Below are positions 10,044 through 19,574 of a stretch of 64,000 nucleotides of DNA, piece after piece. Below the pieces are notes generated by a model. It searched no databases. It was not told where the DNA came from and worked only from the letters and a program-made list of their open reading frames with translations. The stretch lies in assembly GCA_963835885.1 (NCBI GenBank), contig CAWIHF010000008.1:32072-96071 (forward strand), given 5' to 3'. Origin of the DNA: Roseiarcus sp963835885. GTDB lineage: Bacteria; Pseudomonadota; Alphaproteobacteria; Rhizobiales; Beijerinckiaceae. The translations under genes and the position numbers were made by a program. Every line of letters begins with the position of its first letter. Positions within the stretch are counted from its first letter, which is position 1.

Positions 10044-10893
10044 GTGCCGCTGGAGATCAAGAATTCTCGATTATGGCGATATCGAGCTCGAATTGAGCTT
10101 CCTCGTGCTCGGGCGCGACTGTGGTCGAACCCGCCGCGTGCCGACGCTCGGCTTTCTGATCTTGGGCGGGACCTATCCGGTCCTGGTCGACACCGGATAT
10201 CGCTCGAACCAGATCATGGAGACGCTCGGCATGCGCGGGCTCCAGTACCACGAAAACACGATCGAGAATCAGCTTGGCAAGCATGGGGTGCGGATGGGGG
10301 ACGTCCGTTTCGTCGCTCATACGCACCTGCACATCGATCATGCCGGCAAGGACGACCTGTTCCCGATGAACACGACCGCGGTCATCAACCGGCGGGAGCT
10401 CGAGTTTTCCGTCTCCGGCATCATGCATCCTCAATATCCGGCGCCGGACATCAAGCACCTGGTCGACCGCCTGCACGTGAAGGGCGCGCTGCGCCTTCTC
10501 GACCTCGAGATCAGCGGGCCGGTCGAACTGATCCCAGGGGTGTACTGCGAGTTCGCCGGGGCGCATACCGAAGGATCGATGAACGTCCACGTGCACACCG
10601 CCGAGGGAATCGCGACCATCTGCGGCGACGTCATCTACGATTTCAACGATCAGATCGTCGAACCGTTTCGCCAGATCCATGATGGGGAGCCGCAGACGAC
10701 GGGCAATCACGCCATGTCCAAGCGGGCCGAGAAGGGCGCGATCAAGAAGCTCCTCAGCAGCTCGCGCTTCCTGCTGCCCGTCCACGACCGCCCGGCGAGA
10801 GTCGAGGGCGGAGCCGTCGTCGCTCGCCTTGGCGACGCGGTTCCCGGCCCGACCGTGCAGACCGTGCCGAAGCGCAACTGGTTCCCGATGTGA
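10044..10893 (+). CDS. Metallo-beta-lactamase-fold hydrolase (lactonase-like), frameshifted near its start
   Basis: The zinc motif HTHLHIDHAG is clear, with later ligands in FAGAHTEGSMNVHV, a GDVIYDFND Asp and LLPVHDRPA. This arrangement resembles N-acyl-homoserine-lactonase-like proteins. The start is a GTG at 10044 behind a GGGAGG ribosome site: MPLEIKILDYGDIELELSF is obtained only if one base is removed near 10063. Without this the longest in-frame start is internal, at 10093. The gene sits between an amidohydrolase and an SMP-30 lactonase, so a role in a multi-step hydrolytic pathway is likely. Confidence 0.82.
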
Positions 10894-10918
10894 CTTTAAG
10901 GCGGGAGATCGCGAACCC

Positions 10919-12511
10919 ATGACCCATACGACGCTGCGTCCGGAATTCGAGGATCTGATCGACCCTTATGCTCCAGTCGGCCAAGTTGCGACCGGCTTCA
11001 CCTTCACCGAGGGGCCGATCTGGCATCCAGTCGATCAGGTCCTTCTTTTTTCCGATATGCCGGCCGACGTGCGCCGCCGGTGGGATGAGCGTCAGGGCGT
11101 CACCGAGGTCAAGCGGCCCTCAAACAAATGCAACGGGATGACCTATGACGCCGACCTCAATTTGATCGTCTGCGAACACGCCACGTCGTCGCTGGTTCGC
11201 GAGCGGCCCGACGGGCGGCGCGAAGTGCTCGCTTCGCATTTCGAACGTCAGGAGCTGAACAGCCCCAATGACGTCTGCGTGCGGTCCGACGGTTCGATCT
11301 ATTTCTCCGACCCCTGGTACGGGAGAATGCCGGGCTTCGGCGTCGAGCGGCCGCGGCAGCTCGGCTTCCAGGGCGTCTACCGCTTGCCGCCCGGAGGCGG
11401 CGAGCCGCAGCTCCTGGTCGATCGTCATCTGTTCGACCAGCCGAACGGCCTCTGCTTTTCGCCCGACGAATCGCTTCTCTACGTCAACGACACGGTGCAG
11501 ACGCTGATCCGGGTGTTCGACGTGGCGAGGGACGGGTCGCTCTCAAACCGCCGCATCTTCGCGTCCGGCATTCGCTCCTCGCTCGAAGCGGGCGTGCCCG
11601 ACGGAATGAAATGCGACCAGCGCGGCAACGTGTGGGTGACGGCGCCGGGCGGCGTGTGGGTTTATGCGCCGTCGGGCGATCTCCTCGGAAAGGTCAGAAT
11701 TCCCGAACCCGTCGCCAACCTCGCCTGGGGCGGACCCGATTTCCATACCCTGTTCCTGACTGCGACGCACTCGGTCTACCGGGTGACGACCAAGGTCGGA
11801 GCGCGCCGCGAACCTTACATGTCGGCCACGCCGACGAACCGGCTCCATTCTTCGGCCGGCGAGACGCGCCAGGCTTCGGCTTCCGCCGCCGCGCCGCTCA
11901 ACACGGAGCTCAAGCTCGATCCGCGCCGCTGCGCGCTGATCATCCAGGATCTGCAGAACGACGTGATCAGCGAGGGCGGCGCATTCGCGGCGTCGGGCTC
12001 TCCCGTGCATGCCCGATCGCAGAACGTGGTCGGGAATGTGCGCCGGCTCGCGTCGGCGTCCCGCGCCCGCGGCATCCCGGTCATTCATGTGTGGTTCGTC
12101 GTTGAGCCCGGGGCGCCCGGAATGACCCTGAACGCGCCGCTGTTCGAAGGCGTGGTCGACAACAAGGCGATGGTTCGCGGCACCTGGGGCGCGGCGCCGG
12201 TCGGTGGGCTCGAGCCGCAGTCCGGAGACTTCGTCGTCGAGAAGATGCGGATGAGCGCATGGGAGGGAACGCGGCTGGAGACGATCCTCAAGAGCTCCGG
12301 GCGCGACATGATCATCGTCACCGGCGCCTGGACCAACATGTCGATCGAGCACACCGCGCGCACCGGCGCCGACAAGGGCTATTTCATGGTCGTGCCGGAG
12401 GATTGCTGTTCGACGATGAACCCCGAATGGCACAATGCGTCGATCAACTTCGCCCTGCAGAACGTCTCGGTCGTCACCAACGCCGAGGCGGCAATCCGGG
12501 CTCTCGGGTGA
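10919..12511 (+). CDS. Fusion of an SMP-30/gluconolactonase domain and an isochorismatase-like domain
   Basis: 530 residues. Residues 1 to about 295 are a six-bladed SMP-30 lactonase with the metal ligands visible: E31 (TEGPIW), N117 (NSPND), N176 (DQPNG) and D228 (VPDGM). After an Ala/Ser linker, residues 335-530 are a cysteine-hydrolase/isochorismatase fold with D344 (IIQDLQND) and K442 (EKMRMSAWEG). The nucleophile position reads TNMSIEHTAR, with Ser475 where amidases of this family have Cys. ATG 10919 lies 26 bp after the previous stop. The open frame extends upstream to 10679, but that part overlaps the preceding gene. Confidence 0.85.
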   Translation: MTHTTLRPEFEDLIDPYAPVGQVATGFTFTEGPIWHPVDQVLLFSDMPADVRRRWDERQGVTEVKRPSNKCNGMTYDADLNLIVCEHATSSLVRERPDGRREVLASHFERQELNSPNDVCVRSDGSIYFSDPWYGRMPGFGVERPRQLGFQGVYRLPPGGGEPQLLVDRHLFDQPNGLCFSPDESLLYVNDTVQTLIRVFDVARDGSLSNRRIFASGIRSSLEAGVPDGMKCDQRGNVWVTAPGGVWVYAPSGDLLGKVRIPEPVANLAWGGPDFHTLFLTATHSVYRVTTKVGARREPYMSATPTNRLHSSAGETRQASASAAAPLNTELKLDPRRCALIIQDLQNDVISEGGAFAASGSPVHARSQNVVGNVRRLASASRARGIPVIHVWFVVEPGAPGMTLNAPLFEGVVDNKAMVRGTWGAAPVGGLEPQSGDFVVEKMRMSAWEGTRLETILKSSGRDMIIVTGAWTNMSIEHTARTGADKGYFMVVPEDCCSTMNPEWHNASINFALQNVSVVTNAEAAIRALG

Positions 12512-12538
12512 CGCAAGGCTGATAAGAGAGCGGATCTC

Positions 12539-13165
12539 GTGCCGAAACTCTTCCATCTGAAGTGCTCGCCGCGACGGGACGCGGCGTCTTCGGCCGGCGC
12601 CGATACGTTCGTGGCGCGCTTCCAGAAGGCGCGGCCCGACTGGGACATCGACGTGATGGACATCTGGCGGGAAAACCTGCCGGAATTCGAGGGATCGGCG
12701 CTCGACGCGAAATATGCGATCATGAACGGGCGCGCCTTCGACTCGGCGGAGCGCGACGCCTTCGCCGTCATCGAGCGGATGATGGTCAGACTGTCCGTCG
12801 CCGAACGCGTGCTGATCTCGACGCCGATGTGGAACTTCAGCATTCCCTACAAGCTGAAGCATTGGATCGACCTTGTCAGCCAGCCGGGCCTCACCTTCCG
12901 TTTCGATCCGGCGATCGGCTACATCCCGCTCCTCAAGGATCGTCCGACCCTGGTGATCGTGGCCTGCGGCAGCGACTTCGTGACCGGCATGAACCGCGGG
13001 CGGATCGACATGGCGAGCCCTTATCTGCGCGAGGCGCTGCGCTTCATCGGGATACGCGACACGCGTTTCGTGCTGATCGGGCCGACCACCGGCCCGAACG
13101 AGCCCATCGTGGCGGCGCGGGAGCGGGCGCACCAACGCCTCAACGAGATGGCGGCGACGTTCTGA
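12539..13165 (+). CDS. FMN-dependent NAD(P)H oxidoreductase (azoreductase/flavodoxin-like)
   Basis: 208 residues with a flavodoxin-like fold. The phosphate-binding N-terminus is HLKCSPRRDAASS, the flavin loop PMWNFSIPYKLKHWIDLV is characteristic of AzoR/quinone reductases, and residues around CGSDF follow. GTG 12539 starts it 27 bp after the previous gene, in the same direction. It is the last gene of the catabolic cluster and may reduce a quinone or azo intermediate. Confidence 0.85.
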   Translation: MPKLFHLKCSPRRDAASSAGADTFVARFQKARPDWDIDVMDIWRENLPEFEGSALDAKYAIMNGRAFDSAERDAFAVIERMMVRLSVAERVLISTPMWNFSIPYKLKHWIDLVSQPGLTFRFDPAIGYIPLLKDRPTLVIVACGSDFVTGMNRGRIDMASPYLREALRFIGIRDTRFVLIGPTTGPNEPIVAARERAHQRLNEMAATF

Positions 13166-13200
13166 CTACGGTCGAAGAGTTGCGACGAGAGCAAAAACAG

Positions 13201-13376
13201 GCGCCGCCTCCCTTCTCCCTCCGGGAGAAGGTGTCGGGCGAAGCCCGACGGATGAGGGTCTTGGCCGCCTCCGGTCGTGGTTGGCGCCGGTCGAGCGCGG
13301 ACGCTCGCCAACGATTGCCGCGCACTCTCATCCGGCGCTCCGCGCCACCTTCTCCCTGAGTGAGAAGAAAAGGTGC
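13201..13376. repeat. Inverted pair of REP-like palindromic elements
   Basis: CCTTCTCCCTCCGGGAGAAGG at 13210-13230 opens a unit ending GGATGAGGGT near 13260. A divergent inverted copy lies at 13322-13376 (CTCATCCGGCGCTCCGCGCC, then TTCTCCCTGAGTGAGAAG). The units resemble alphaproteobacterial REP sequences. They separate two convergent transcription units (12539+ and 13429-) and may act as a bidirectional terminator. Confidence 0.65.
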
Positions 13377-13428
13377 GGAGATCCAGCGCGACGTTTTGGG
13401 CGCCCGCGTGCGCGGGCACGACAGGGTT

Positions 13429-15336
13429 TCACGGGATTGCCTCCGCGATCCACACTTGCATCGAACCGGGCTCGCGATTGGCCCAGAGGTGATAGGGCAG
13501 GGCGGTCAGCGGCGCGTCCCGGCCTTTGGGCGGCGTGGTGGAATAAAGATTGTCGGCGTCGTCGCCGGGAACGAGACGCTCGGCTTTCGCCGTCAGCGTC
13601 ATCGCTCCGCCGAGAAGGTCGTCCCGCCACTTCGCGTCAAGCGGCGCGCTACGCGGCAACGCCAGGCTCTGGACTCGGCCGGCAGGATTGTCGGCCTCCT
13701 CGATACAGTAGACGAGCGGGCCGCGACGCAGCGCGACCCGGCCGACGTCCATGCGCACGTTCGGATGGCCGAAGAGACGCTCGGCCGGCATCGGCAAGCG
13801 CAACGTCACGATGTCGCCTCGGCTCCAGCGTCGATTGATCGTCGCATAGCCGCGCACCGGCGTCAGAGACAGCGACTCGCCGTTGATCGCCGCGGTCGCG
13901 TCCTTCGCCCATCCGGGAATGCGGAGCTTGAGGTCGAATTGCGCTGGCGCCTCCGGATCGACCTCGATCCGCAGATCGCCCGACCATGGATAGTCGCCAA
14001 CGTCGCGCACCGTCACGTTGACTCCGCCGATCGCGACGGTCGTCTCGAACCCACCATACAGGTGGAATGCGACGCCGTCGTCGCTGCTCGAAATCGCATA
14101 ACCCGAAATCGAGGCGACCAGCCGCGACACGTTCATCGTGCAGCAAGGGCAGACGTGCCAGGCCCAGCGCCTATGCTGGCCGCGGCTCTCGAGCGGGTTG
14201 GCGTAGAAGTAATGGGTTCCGCCACGCGAAAGGCCGCTCAACGCACCGTTGAACAGCGCGAGCTCCATTACGTCTGCGTAGCCGCCGTCGAGGTCGAGGT
14301 GCAGCATCCTATGGGCCCAGAAGACGAGAGCCACGGAGGCGCAAGTCTCCGCATAGGCCGTTTCGTTCGGCAAGTCGTAGGGTTCGGTGAAGCCCTCGTT
14401 TGACTTGTCGGGCCCGAGGCCGCCGGTCACGTACATCTGCGCCGCCGTCACGTCGCGCCACAAAATCTCGCAGGCGCTTTTCAGGCTCTTGTCGCCAAGC
14501 TCGAGGGCGAGGTCGGCCATCGCCGAAGCCATGTACATGGCCCGCACGGCGTGCCCGACCATCTTCTTCTGCTCGCGCACGGGGACGTGCGACTGATTGT
14601 ACTCGTAGGTCTTCGCCCAGTAGTCCACCGGGTCGTCGCCGCGCGCGAGCGCCTCTTGAGTGAAATAGTGCGGTTGCCGGCCACGCTCGTTGATGAAGTA
14701 GGCCGCAAGATCAAGCCGCCGCCGGTCGCCAGTCAGGCGGTAAAGCTTGATCAGCGCGAGTTCGATCTCCTGATGGCCTGGATAGCCGCGCCTTTGTCCC
14801 GGCCCCGTCCCGAAGGTTGCGGCGATGTGGTCGACGTAACGCTCCATGATGTCGAGGAGCCGCCGTCGCCCGGTCGCTCGAAAGTATGCGATTGCGCCTT
14901 CGAGCAGGTGCCCCGCGTTGTAGAGCTCGTGGTTATCGCGCAGATTCGTCCAACGCTTGTCGGGCTCGCGGCCGTTGTACCAGCAGTTGAGGTAGCCGTC
15001 GGGCGATTGCGCCCGGCTGAGATCGTCGACGATGGCGTCAATCCTGGCCTCGATGTCCGGCTCCCGCCGGTGCGACAGCGCGTAGCTCGCCGCTTCGATC
15101 CACTTGCCGACGTCCGAGTCCCAGAACACCTGCATGGTGAAGCCGTGATCATTGCGCGGGATGGTAAGCGGCGGGATCGGCTTCGGCAGCTTCAGAGACT
15201 CGAGGATACCGACCGCCTCGAGCTTGGCGTGCTGGCTCGGAATCGTGTGCTCGAGCACAGTGTCCAGCCGCTCGCGCCAGAATGAACCGGCGATCCGGAC
15301 TTCTGAAAACGGCACAGGGGAATATGCGCCCTCCAT
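13429..15336 (-). CDS. Glycoside hydrolase family 127 beta-L-arabinofuranosidase
   Basis: Removes beta-linked L-arabinofuranose from plant glycans. At 635 residues it matches the family. The zinc and catalytic signature of GH127 is present: E330 and C332 in ETCAS, and the Cys pair C398-C399 in HVCPCCTMNVSR, which includes the nucleophile. The start at 15336 shares an A with the LacI stop (TAATG), so the two genes are translationally coupled. The open frame extends upstream but only over lacI. No signal peptide is visible, so it acts in the cytoplasm on imported sugars. Confidence 0.92.
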   Translation of the reverse strand: MEGAYSPVPFSEVRIAGSFWRERLDTVLEHTIPSQHAKLEAVGILESLKLPKPIPPLTIPRNDHGFTMQVFWDSDVGKWIEAASYALSHRREPDIEARIDAIVDDLSRAQSPDGYLNCWYNGREPDKRWTNLRDNHELYNAGHLLEGAIAYFRATGRRRLLDIMERYVDHIAATFGTGPGQRRGYPGHQEIELALIKLYRLTGDRRRLDLAAYFINERGRQPHYFTQEALARGDDPVDYWAKTYEYNQSHVPVREQKKMVGHAVRAMYMASAMADLALELGDKSLKSACEILWRDVTAAQMYVTGGLGPDKSNEGFTEPYDLPNETAYAETCASVALVFWAHRMLHLDLDGGYADVMELALFNGALSGLSRGGTHYFYANPLESRGQHRRWAWHVCPCCTMNVSRLVASISGYAISSSDDGVAFHLYGGFETTVAIGGVNVTVRDVGDYPWSGDLRIEVDPEAPAQFDLKLRIPGWAKDATAAINGESLSLTPVRGYATINRRWSRGDIVTLRLPMPAERLFGHPNVRMDVGRVALRRGPLVYCIEEADNPAGRVQSLALPRSAPLDAKWRDDLLGGAMTLTAKAERLVPGDDADNLYSTTPPKGRDAPLTALPYHLWANREPGSMQVWIAEAIP

Positions 15337-16433
15337 TACGACTGCCTTTCCTGCATGTCCGAACGATTTGCGCCGCATGAGGCGCGGACGACGAGGGAGC
15401 ATGGCAGACGCCGCACGCCTGCCCGCCGGCCGCCCGCCATCATGTCGAGGAGGGCCGCGCCCGCCTCCTGTCCAAGCGCGTCGAGATTCATGTCGACGCT
15501 GGTGAGCGACGGCCGAGTCGCCTCCGTCATCACGTCCCAATTGTCGAAGCCGACCACCGCCACGTCGGTCGGCACGGCAAGTCCCATTTCGCGCAGGGCC
15601 TCGATCGCGCCGCGCGCAATCTGGTCATTGCCGCAGAAGAGCGCGTCGGGCGCGCTCTTTCGCCGGGAGAAGAGATGCTGTGCGGCCTCGCGCCCCCAGG
15701 CCTCCGACCAGCGGCCCGGCAAAGAGGGCCTCGCCGTCAGCCCGGCCTCGGCGAGCGCCGAGCGATAGCCGTTGTCGCGCAGTCGGACCGCCTCGAAGCG
15801 CTCCGGCCCGGTGATCGAGGCGATGCGTCTGCGTCCCAGGGCGGCAAGGTGTTGGACTGCGAGTTTCGCGCCGCCTTCATCGTCGGGCAGCAGGCAGAAC
15901 GCATCGGGGTGCTCGACCCGGGAGAACACGTAGACCACAGGCAAGCCCGGCGCCGCAGGTTCGATCGGTTTGCGCCGGTCGACGCGCCGCGCCGTCACCA
16001 CGAGCCCGTCGACGCGCTTGCCGAGCAACTGATCGATGTGCCGCCGCTCGCGCAACGGATCGTCGGTGGCGTTGCACATGAAGACAGCGACGCCGTGATC
16101 GGACAGGCGCCGCTCGATTGCGGCGACAATCGGAAAGCTGAACCGACCGAAACTGTCTGTCGACACGATCCCCACGGTCATCGAACGCGCCCGATGCAGG
16201 CTTTGCGCGAGATCGTTGGGGCGAAAGCCGAGGTCTTTGGCGACGGCGATGATGCGCTCGCGGGTTTCCTGGCGCAGTCTGCCCTTGCTGTTGAGCGCCT
16301 TAGACACAGTCCCGACGCTGACCTTCGCCCACCGCGCGACGTCGTGAATAGTGCGTTGTTCACGTCGACCACGAAAGCCGCCATCTGTCGGTCCACCACA
16401 GGGCGTATGGGTGCGCTTTTCGCGTGTGCTCAT
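15336..16433 (-). CDS. LacI-family transcriptional regulator
   Basis: 365 residues. After an N-terminal extension of about 27 residues comes the LacI helix-turn-helix (TIHDVARWAKVSVGTVSKALN, then the minor-groove hinge segment FRPNDLAQSLHRARS). A periplasmic-binding-protein-like sensor domain follows (TVGIVSTDSFGRFSFP; DALFCGNDQIARGAIEALREMG). It lies 10 bp after the permease gene and overlaps GH127, so it is embedded in the operon it probably controls. The effector is likely arabinose or an arabino-oligosaccharide. Confidence 0.9.
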   Translation of the reverse strand: MSTREKRTHTPCGGPTDGGFRGRREQRTIHDVARWAKVSVGTVSKALNSKGRLRQETRERIIAVAKDLGFRPNDLAQSLHRARSMTVGIVSTDSFGRFSFPIVAAIERRLSDHGVAVFMCNATDDPLRERRHIDQLLGKRVDGLVVTARRVDRRKPIEPAAPGLPVVYVFSRVEHPDAFCLLPDDEGGAKLAVQHLAALGRRRIASITGPERFEAVRLRDNGYRSALAEAGLTARPSLPGRWSEAWGREAAQHLFSRRKSAPDALFCGNDQIARGAIEALREMGLAVPTDVAVVGFDNWDVMTEATRPSLTSVDMNLDALGQEAGAALLDMMAGGRRAGVRRLPCSLVVRASCGANRSDMQERQS

Positions 16434-16443
16434 GCGCCCCCCG

Positions 16444-17274
16444 TCATCCCTTGACGGCGCCAGACATGAAGCCGCGAACGAAATGGCGCTGGAGAAACAG
16501 AAACAGGATCAGGCACGGCAGCGCCATCACGACGACGCCCGCTTCCGTCGCGCCATAATCGATCGCCCCCATCGTCTGTTGACGGAGGTTGGCGATGGCG
16601 AGCGGGAGGGTCTGCTGCGTCGGGTCGTTGAGCAGGATGAGCGGGGCGAAGAAATCGTTCCACGCCGCAAGGAAAGCGAACAGGCTGACTGTAATGAGGC
16701 CGGGGCGCACCGAGGGAAGCAGAATGCGCCAGAGCACGCTGAAAGTGCCGCAACCGTCCATCAGTGCGGATTCATCAAGTTCGCGGGGTACGGCTTCGAA
16801 GGAGATGCGCATCATGTAGGTGGCGAAGGGAAGCTGGAACACGGCCAGTACGAGGCTGAGCCCAACGAGCGAGTTTTGCAGACCGACGCGATCCAGCATC
16901 ACGTAGAGCGGAATGAGCACGGTGGCGTACGGCACCATGAGAATCGCGAGAGTCAGTAGGAAGAGCAGGTCACGGCCGGGAAAATCGAAGCGCGCGAATG
17001 CGTAGCCGCCCAAGCCAGACACCACAAGCGTGATCGCGACAACCATGAAGGCGACGAACACGCTGTTGAACAGGAAGCGCGGCAGGCCCGCCCCGTAATT
17101 GACAAGAGTGGTGTAGTTGCCAAGGCCCATTCCGACCGTCTGGCCGGTTGCGGCTTGCGGACTGACCGAGGCGATGACCGCCCACAGGATCGGAAACAGG
17201 AAGATGATCGCGAGCCCGCCGGTCAGCACGTAGTAGGGTGTCCGGCCAAGGATGTCGCGGCTGGTCGCGCCCAT
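16444..17274 (-). CDS. Carbohydrate ABC transporter permease, MalG type
   Basis: 276 residues with six predicted membrane helices. The cytoplasmic EAA loop, VPRELDESALMDGCGTFSVLW, contacts the ATPase. It follows the MalF-type permease by four bases. No complete ATPase gene for this transporter is in the operon; only a C-terminal scrap of a MalK-type protein survives at 24073. Confidence 0.92.
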   Translation of the reverse strand: MGATSRDILGRTPYYVLTGGLAIIFLFPILWAVIASVSPQAATGQTVGMGLGNYTTLVNYGAGLPRFLFNSVFVAFMVVAITLVVSGLGGYAFARFDFPGRDLLFLLTLAILMVPYATVLIPLYVMLDRVGLQNSLVGLSLVLAVFQLPFATYMMRISFEAVPRELDESALMDGCGTFSVLWRILLPSVRPGLITVSLFAFLAAWNDFFAPLILLNDPTQQTLPLAIANLRQQTMGAIDYGATEAGVVVMALPCLILFLFLQRHFVRGFMSGAVKG

Positions 17275-17278
17275 CGCG

Positions 17279-18202
17279 TCAGCTCCTCTCCGGATCGCGG
17301 AGCAGCCGGAACTGGACGGCGTTTAGAACAAGCAGGGCGAACAACACAACGACGGAGATAGCCGCAGCGGTGCCGAGGTTCTGCCGCTGGAATGCTTCTC
17401 GATAGATCAATTGGACCACGGTCACCGTGGTGTTATCGGGACCGCCCTTGGTCAGGATATAGAACTGATCGAAGGCCAGCAGCGAGCCCGTCACGCACAG
17501 GATGAGCGCCAGCGCCAGCGACGGGCGGAGCAGCGGCAATGTGATGTAGCGGAACGTCTGGCCGGGGCTGGCTCCGTCAAGCGCGCTCGCTTCGTAGACG
17601 TCGTTCGGAATGCCCTGCAGTCCGACGAGCAGAATGAGCATGTAGAGCCCAGCAAACTTCCACACGATGAGAAAAGTCGTCGAGAGCAACGCGCTCGTCG
17701 GGGTTTCCAGGAACGAGATTGGCTGATGGATGACGCCGACCGCCTCGAGGATCGGACTGATTGGGCCTATAGAGGGCGAGTAGAAGCCCCAGAAGAGCAA
17801 CGAGGCCGACGCCAAACCGACCGCGACGGGGAGGAGAAAGATCGTGCGCAAGACGCTGACCCATCGGCCGGCCTCCTGTACGAGAAGGGCCATGACAAGC
17901 CCGAAACCGATCAGGAGGAAGGTGACGAGGACGGTGTATTCGATCGTAAAGACGACCGCCGGCCAGAACAGTTGATTGTTCCAAATGGCGACGAAATTCT
18001 TCGGAAAGTTCAGTCCCTTGTAACCGGTGAGCAGCGGCCAGGAGCTGAGCGACATTCGCGCTACCAAAACCAGCGGCGTCAGGAAGAACACTGCGACGAA
18101 GGCGATGGTGGGGATCGCATAGGCCACGCCCAACAGCTGATGTCGTCGCCGCCAGCCTGCCCCTCGCGCGGCGGCGTGCTTCGCGGGCGTCAAAGACGTC
18201 AT
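17279..18202 (-). CDS. Carbohydrate ABC transporter permease, MalF type
   Basis: 307 residues from ATG 18202, which has a GAGG seven bases upstream; an in-frame ATG at 18235 is less likely. It has six helices and the EAA loop IPNDVYEASALDGASPGQTF. It pairs with the MalG-type permease four bases downstream and the binding protein upstream (85-bp gap). Confidence 0.9.
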   Translation of the reverse strand: MTSLTPAKHAAARGAGWRRRHQLLGVAYAIPTIAFVAVFFLTPLVLVARMSLSSWPLLTGYKGLNFPKNFVAIWNNQLFWPAVVFTIEYTVLVTFLLIGFGLVMALLVQEAGRWVSVLRTIFLLPVAVGLASASLLFWGFYSPSIGPISPILEAVGVIHQPISFLETPTSALLSTTFLIVWKFAGLYMLILLVGLQGIPNDVYEASALDGASPGQTFRYITLPLLRPSLALALILCVTGSLLAFDQFYILTKGGPDNTTVTVVQLIYREAFQRQNLGTAAAISVVVLFALLVLNAVQFRLLRDPERS

Positions 18203-18287
18203 GACCAAGCCTCTATGCCTTGAATGCCGAGACAAACGGGGCGTGGCGAGCGCGCGCTTCTTCCACCACGCCGAGCTTTCGCAATTC

Positions 18288-19565
18288 CTACTGATTCAGC
18301 GAGGCGTTTATAGCTTTGTTGTCAGCGTCGATCTTGCCGGCGTCGCCGAACACCGCGTCGCGCAGCAACACCAGCCATGGCCCCTGTGGGTCGTTAAACG
18401 TTGCGCCGAAGTTCTTGGCAAAGGGGGTCTGACCGTTCTTCGCGACGGAGTTGAACAACACAACGCGGGGGTCCGTCGCGCTGTACTTGTTGTTGGCGAG
18501 GTCGGGCCGGGACAGCACGTTGCCGCCTTTGGCGACAACGTTTATCTGGGCGTCGTCGCTTTCCAGCCAAGCCAGGAAGTTCCAGGCGGCGTCGGCGACC
18601 TTGCTGTCGCGGGAGATGCCGATCGCATCGCCGCCGATGAACGTCGACGTCCCGCCTTTGACGCCGGCGATCGGAGCAACGCCAATATCGCCGTCGGCGA
18701 GGGCCGCATTGGCCATGCCTTGCAGGCTTGCCGGCATCGGCATGATGCCAATCCTTCCCTTGGGGAAATAGCCGGTCCAGGTCGGTCCAGTCTCTGTCTT
18801 GGAGTCCGGCATCAAAGCAGTTCCGTCGTCGACCATGCCGCGGAAGATGGCGTAGATCGCCTTGTTCTCCGCGCTGTTGAGATACGACTCGGTGCCCTCG
18901 GGGTTCATGACCTTCTCTCCGTCAGCCCAGGCGATCGGCCACCAGGTGAACACTTCGCAGCCGCCACAGTCGCCGCCGAAGAAAGTTCCGTGGATGTCGC
19001 CGCCCAGCTTCGCCACGGCGCGGGCGTCTGCCGCGAATTCGGCCAGCGATTTTGGCGGTTTCGCCGGGTCGAGGCCCGCCTCCCTGAATAGCTTCTTGTT
19101 GTACATCCAGACCGAAAGATCGACGACGAACGGCAGGCCGTACTTCTTGCCGTCCCAAGTCGAGGCGGTGATGGCGCCCTGCGCGATGTCCGCCGCGAAC
19201 GGCAGAGCGCCTATGCGGGCGGTGAGATCCCGGAACAATCCCGCCGAGGTCCAATTGGGCATAAACACGACGTCGGCCGAGAACAGATCCGGTAGCGAGT
19301 GGGCGGCTGCCGCTGCGCCGACCTTCGTCTGATAGTCGTCGGTCGGAATGAAAGTGACGTCGACGTGGTTCTTGTGAGACGCGTTATAGGCTTGAACCAG
19401 TGCGTCCGCGCGCGCCTGTGTCGCGGCGCGCGACCACATCGTGATATGGGTGCCGTTGTCGACGCCAGATGTCTGGTCGGCGGCGCCCGCCACTATGGGG
19501 AGCGCCATGAGGGCGGCGACAGCCACTCCCACGACGAACCCGATTGTTCTGTTCGAAAGTCGCAT
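18288..19565 (-). CDS. Extracellular sugar-binding protein of an ABC transporter
   Basis: 425 residues. The start at 19565 gives a clean signal peptide (MRLSNRTIGFVVGVAVAAL, cleavage after AGAAD). The body is a family 1 solute-binding protein (THITMWSRAATQARADALVQ; KKYGLPFVVDLSVWMYNKKL; DAAWNFLAWLESDDAQ). The open frame continues upstream to 20039, but that stretch belongs to a second, truncated binding-protein gene. The ligand is probably an arabinose-containing oligosaccharide, judged from the linked GH127. Confidence 0.9.
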   Translation of the reverse strand: MRLSNRTIGFVVGVAVAALMALPIVAGAADQTSGVDNGTHITMWSRAATQARADALVQAYNASHKNHVDVTFIPTDDYQTKVGAAAAAHSLPDLFSADVVFMPNWTSAGLFRDLTARIGALPFAADIAQGAITASTWDGKKYGLPFVVDLSVWMYNKKLFREAGLDPAKPPKSLAEFAADARAVAKLGGDIHGTFFGGDCGGCEVFTWWPIAWADGEKVMNPEGTESYLNSAENKAIYAIFRGMVDDGTALMPDSKTETGPTWTGYFPKGRIGIMPMPASLQGMANAALADGDIGVAPIAGVKGGTSTFIGGDAIGISRDSKVADAAWNFLAWLESDDAQINVVAKGGNVLSRPDLANNKYSATDPRVVLFNSVAKNGQTPFAKNFGATFNDPQGPWLVLLRDAVFGDAGKIDADNKAINASLNQ

Positions 19566-19574
19566 GCATGCCTC

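Noticed and set aside
11543..13135. A 530-codon minus-strand open frame opposite the fusion protein
   Set aside because: Shadow of two well-supported plus-strand genes; Arg/Asp/His-rich with no domain.
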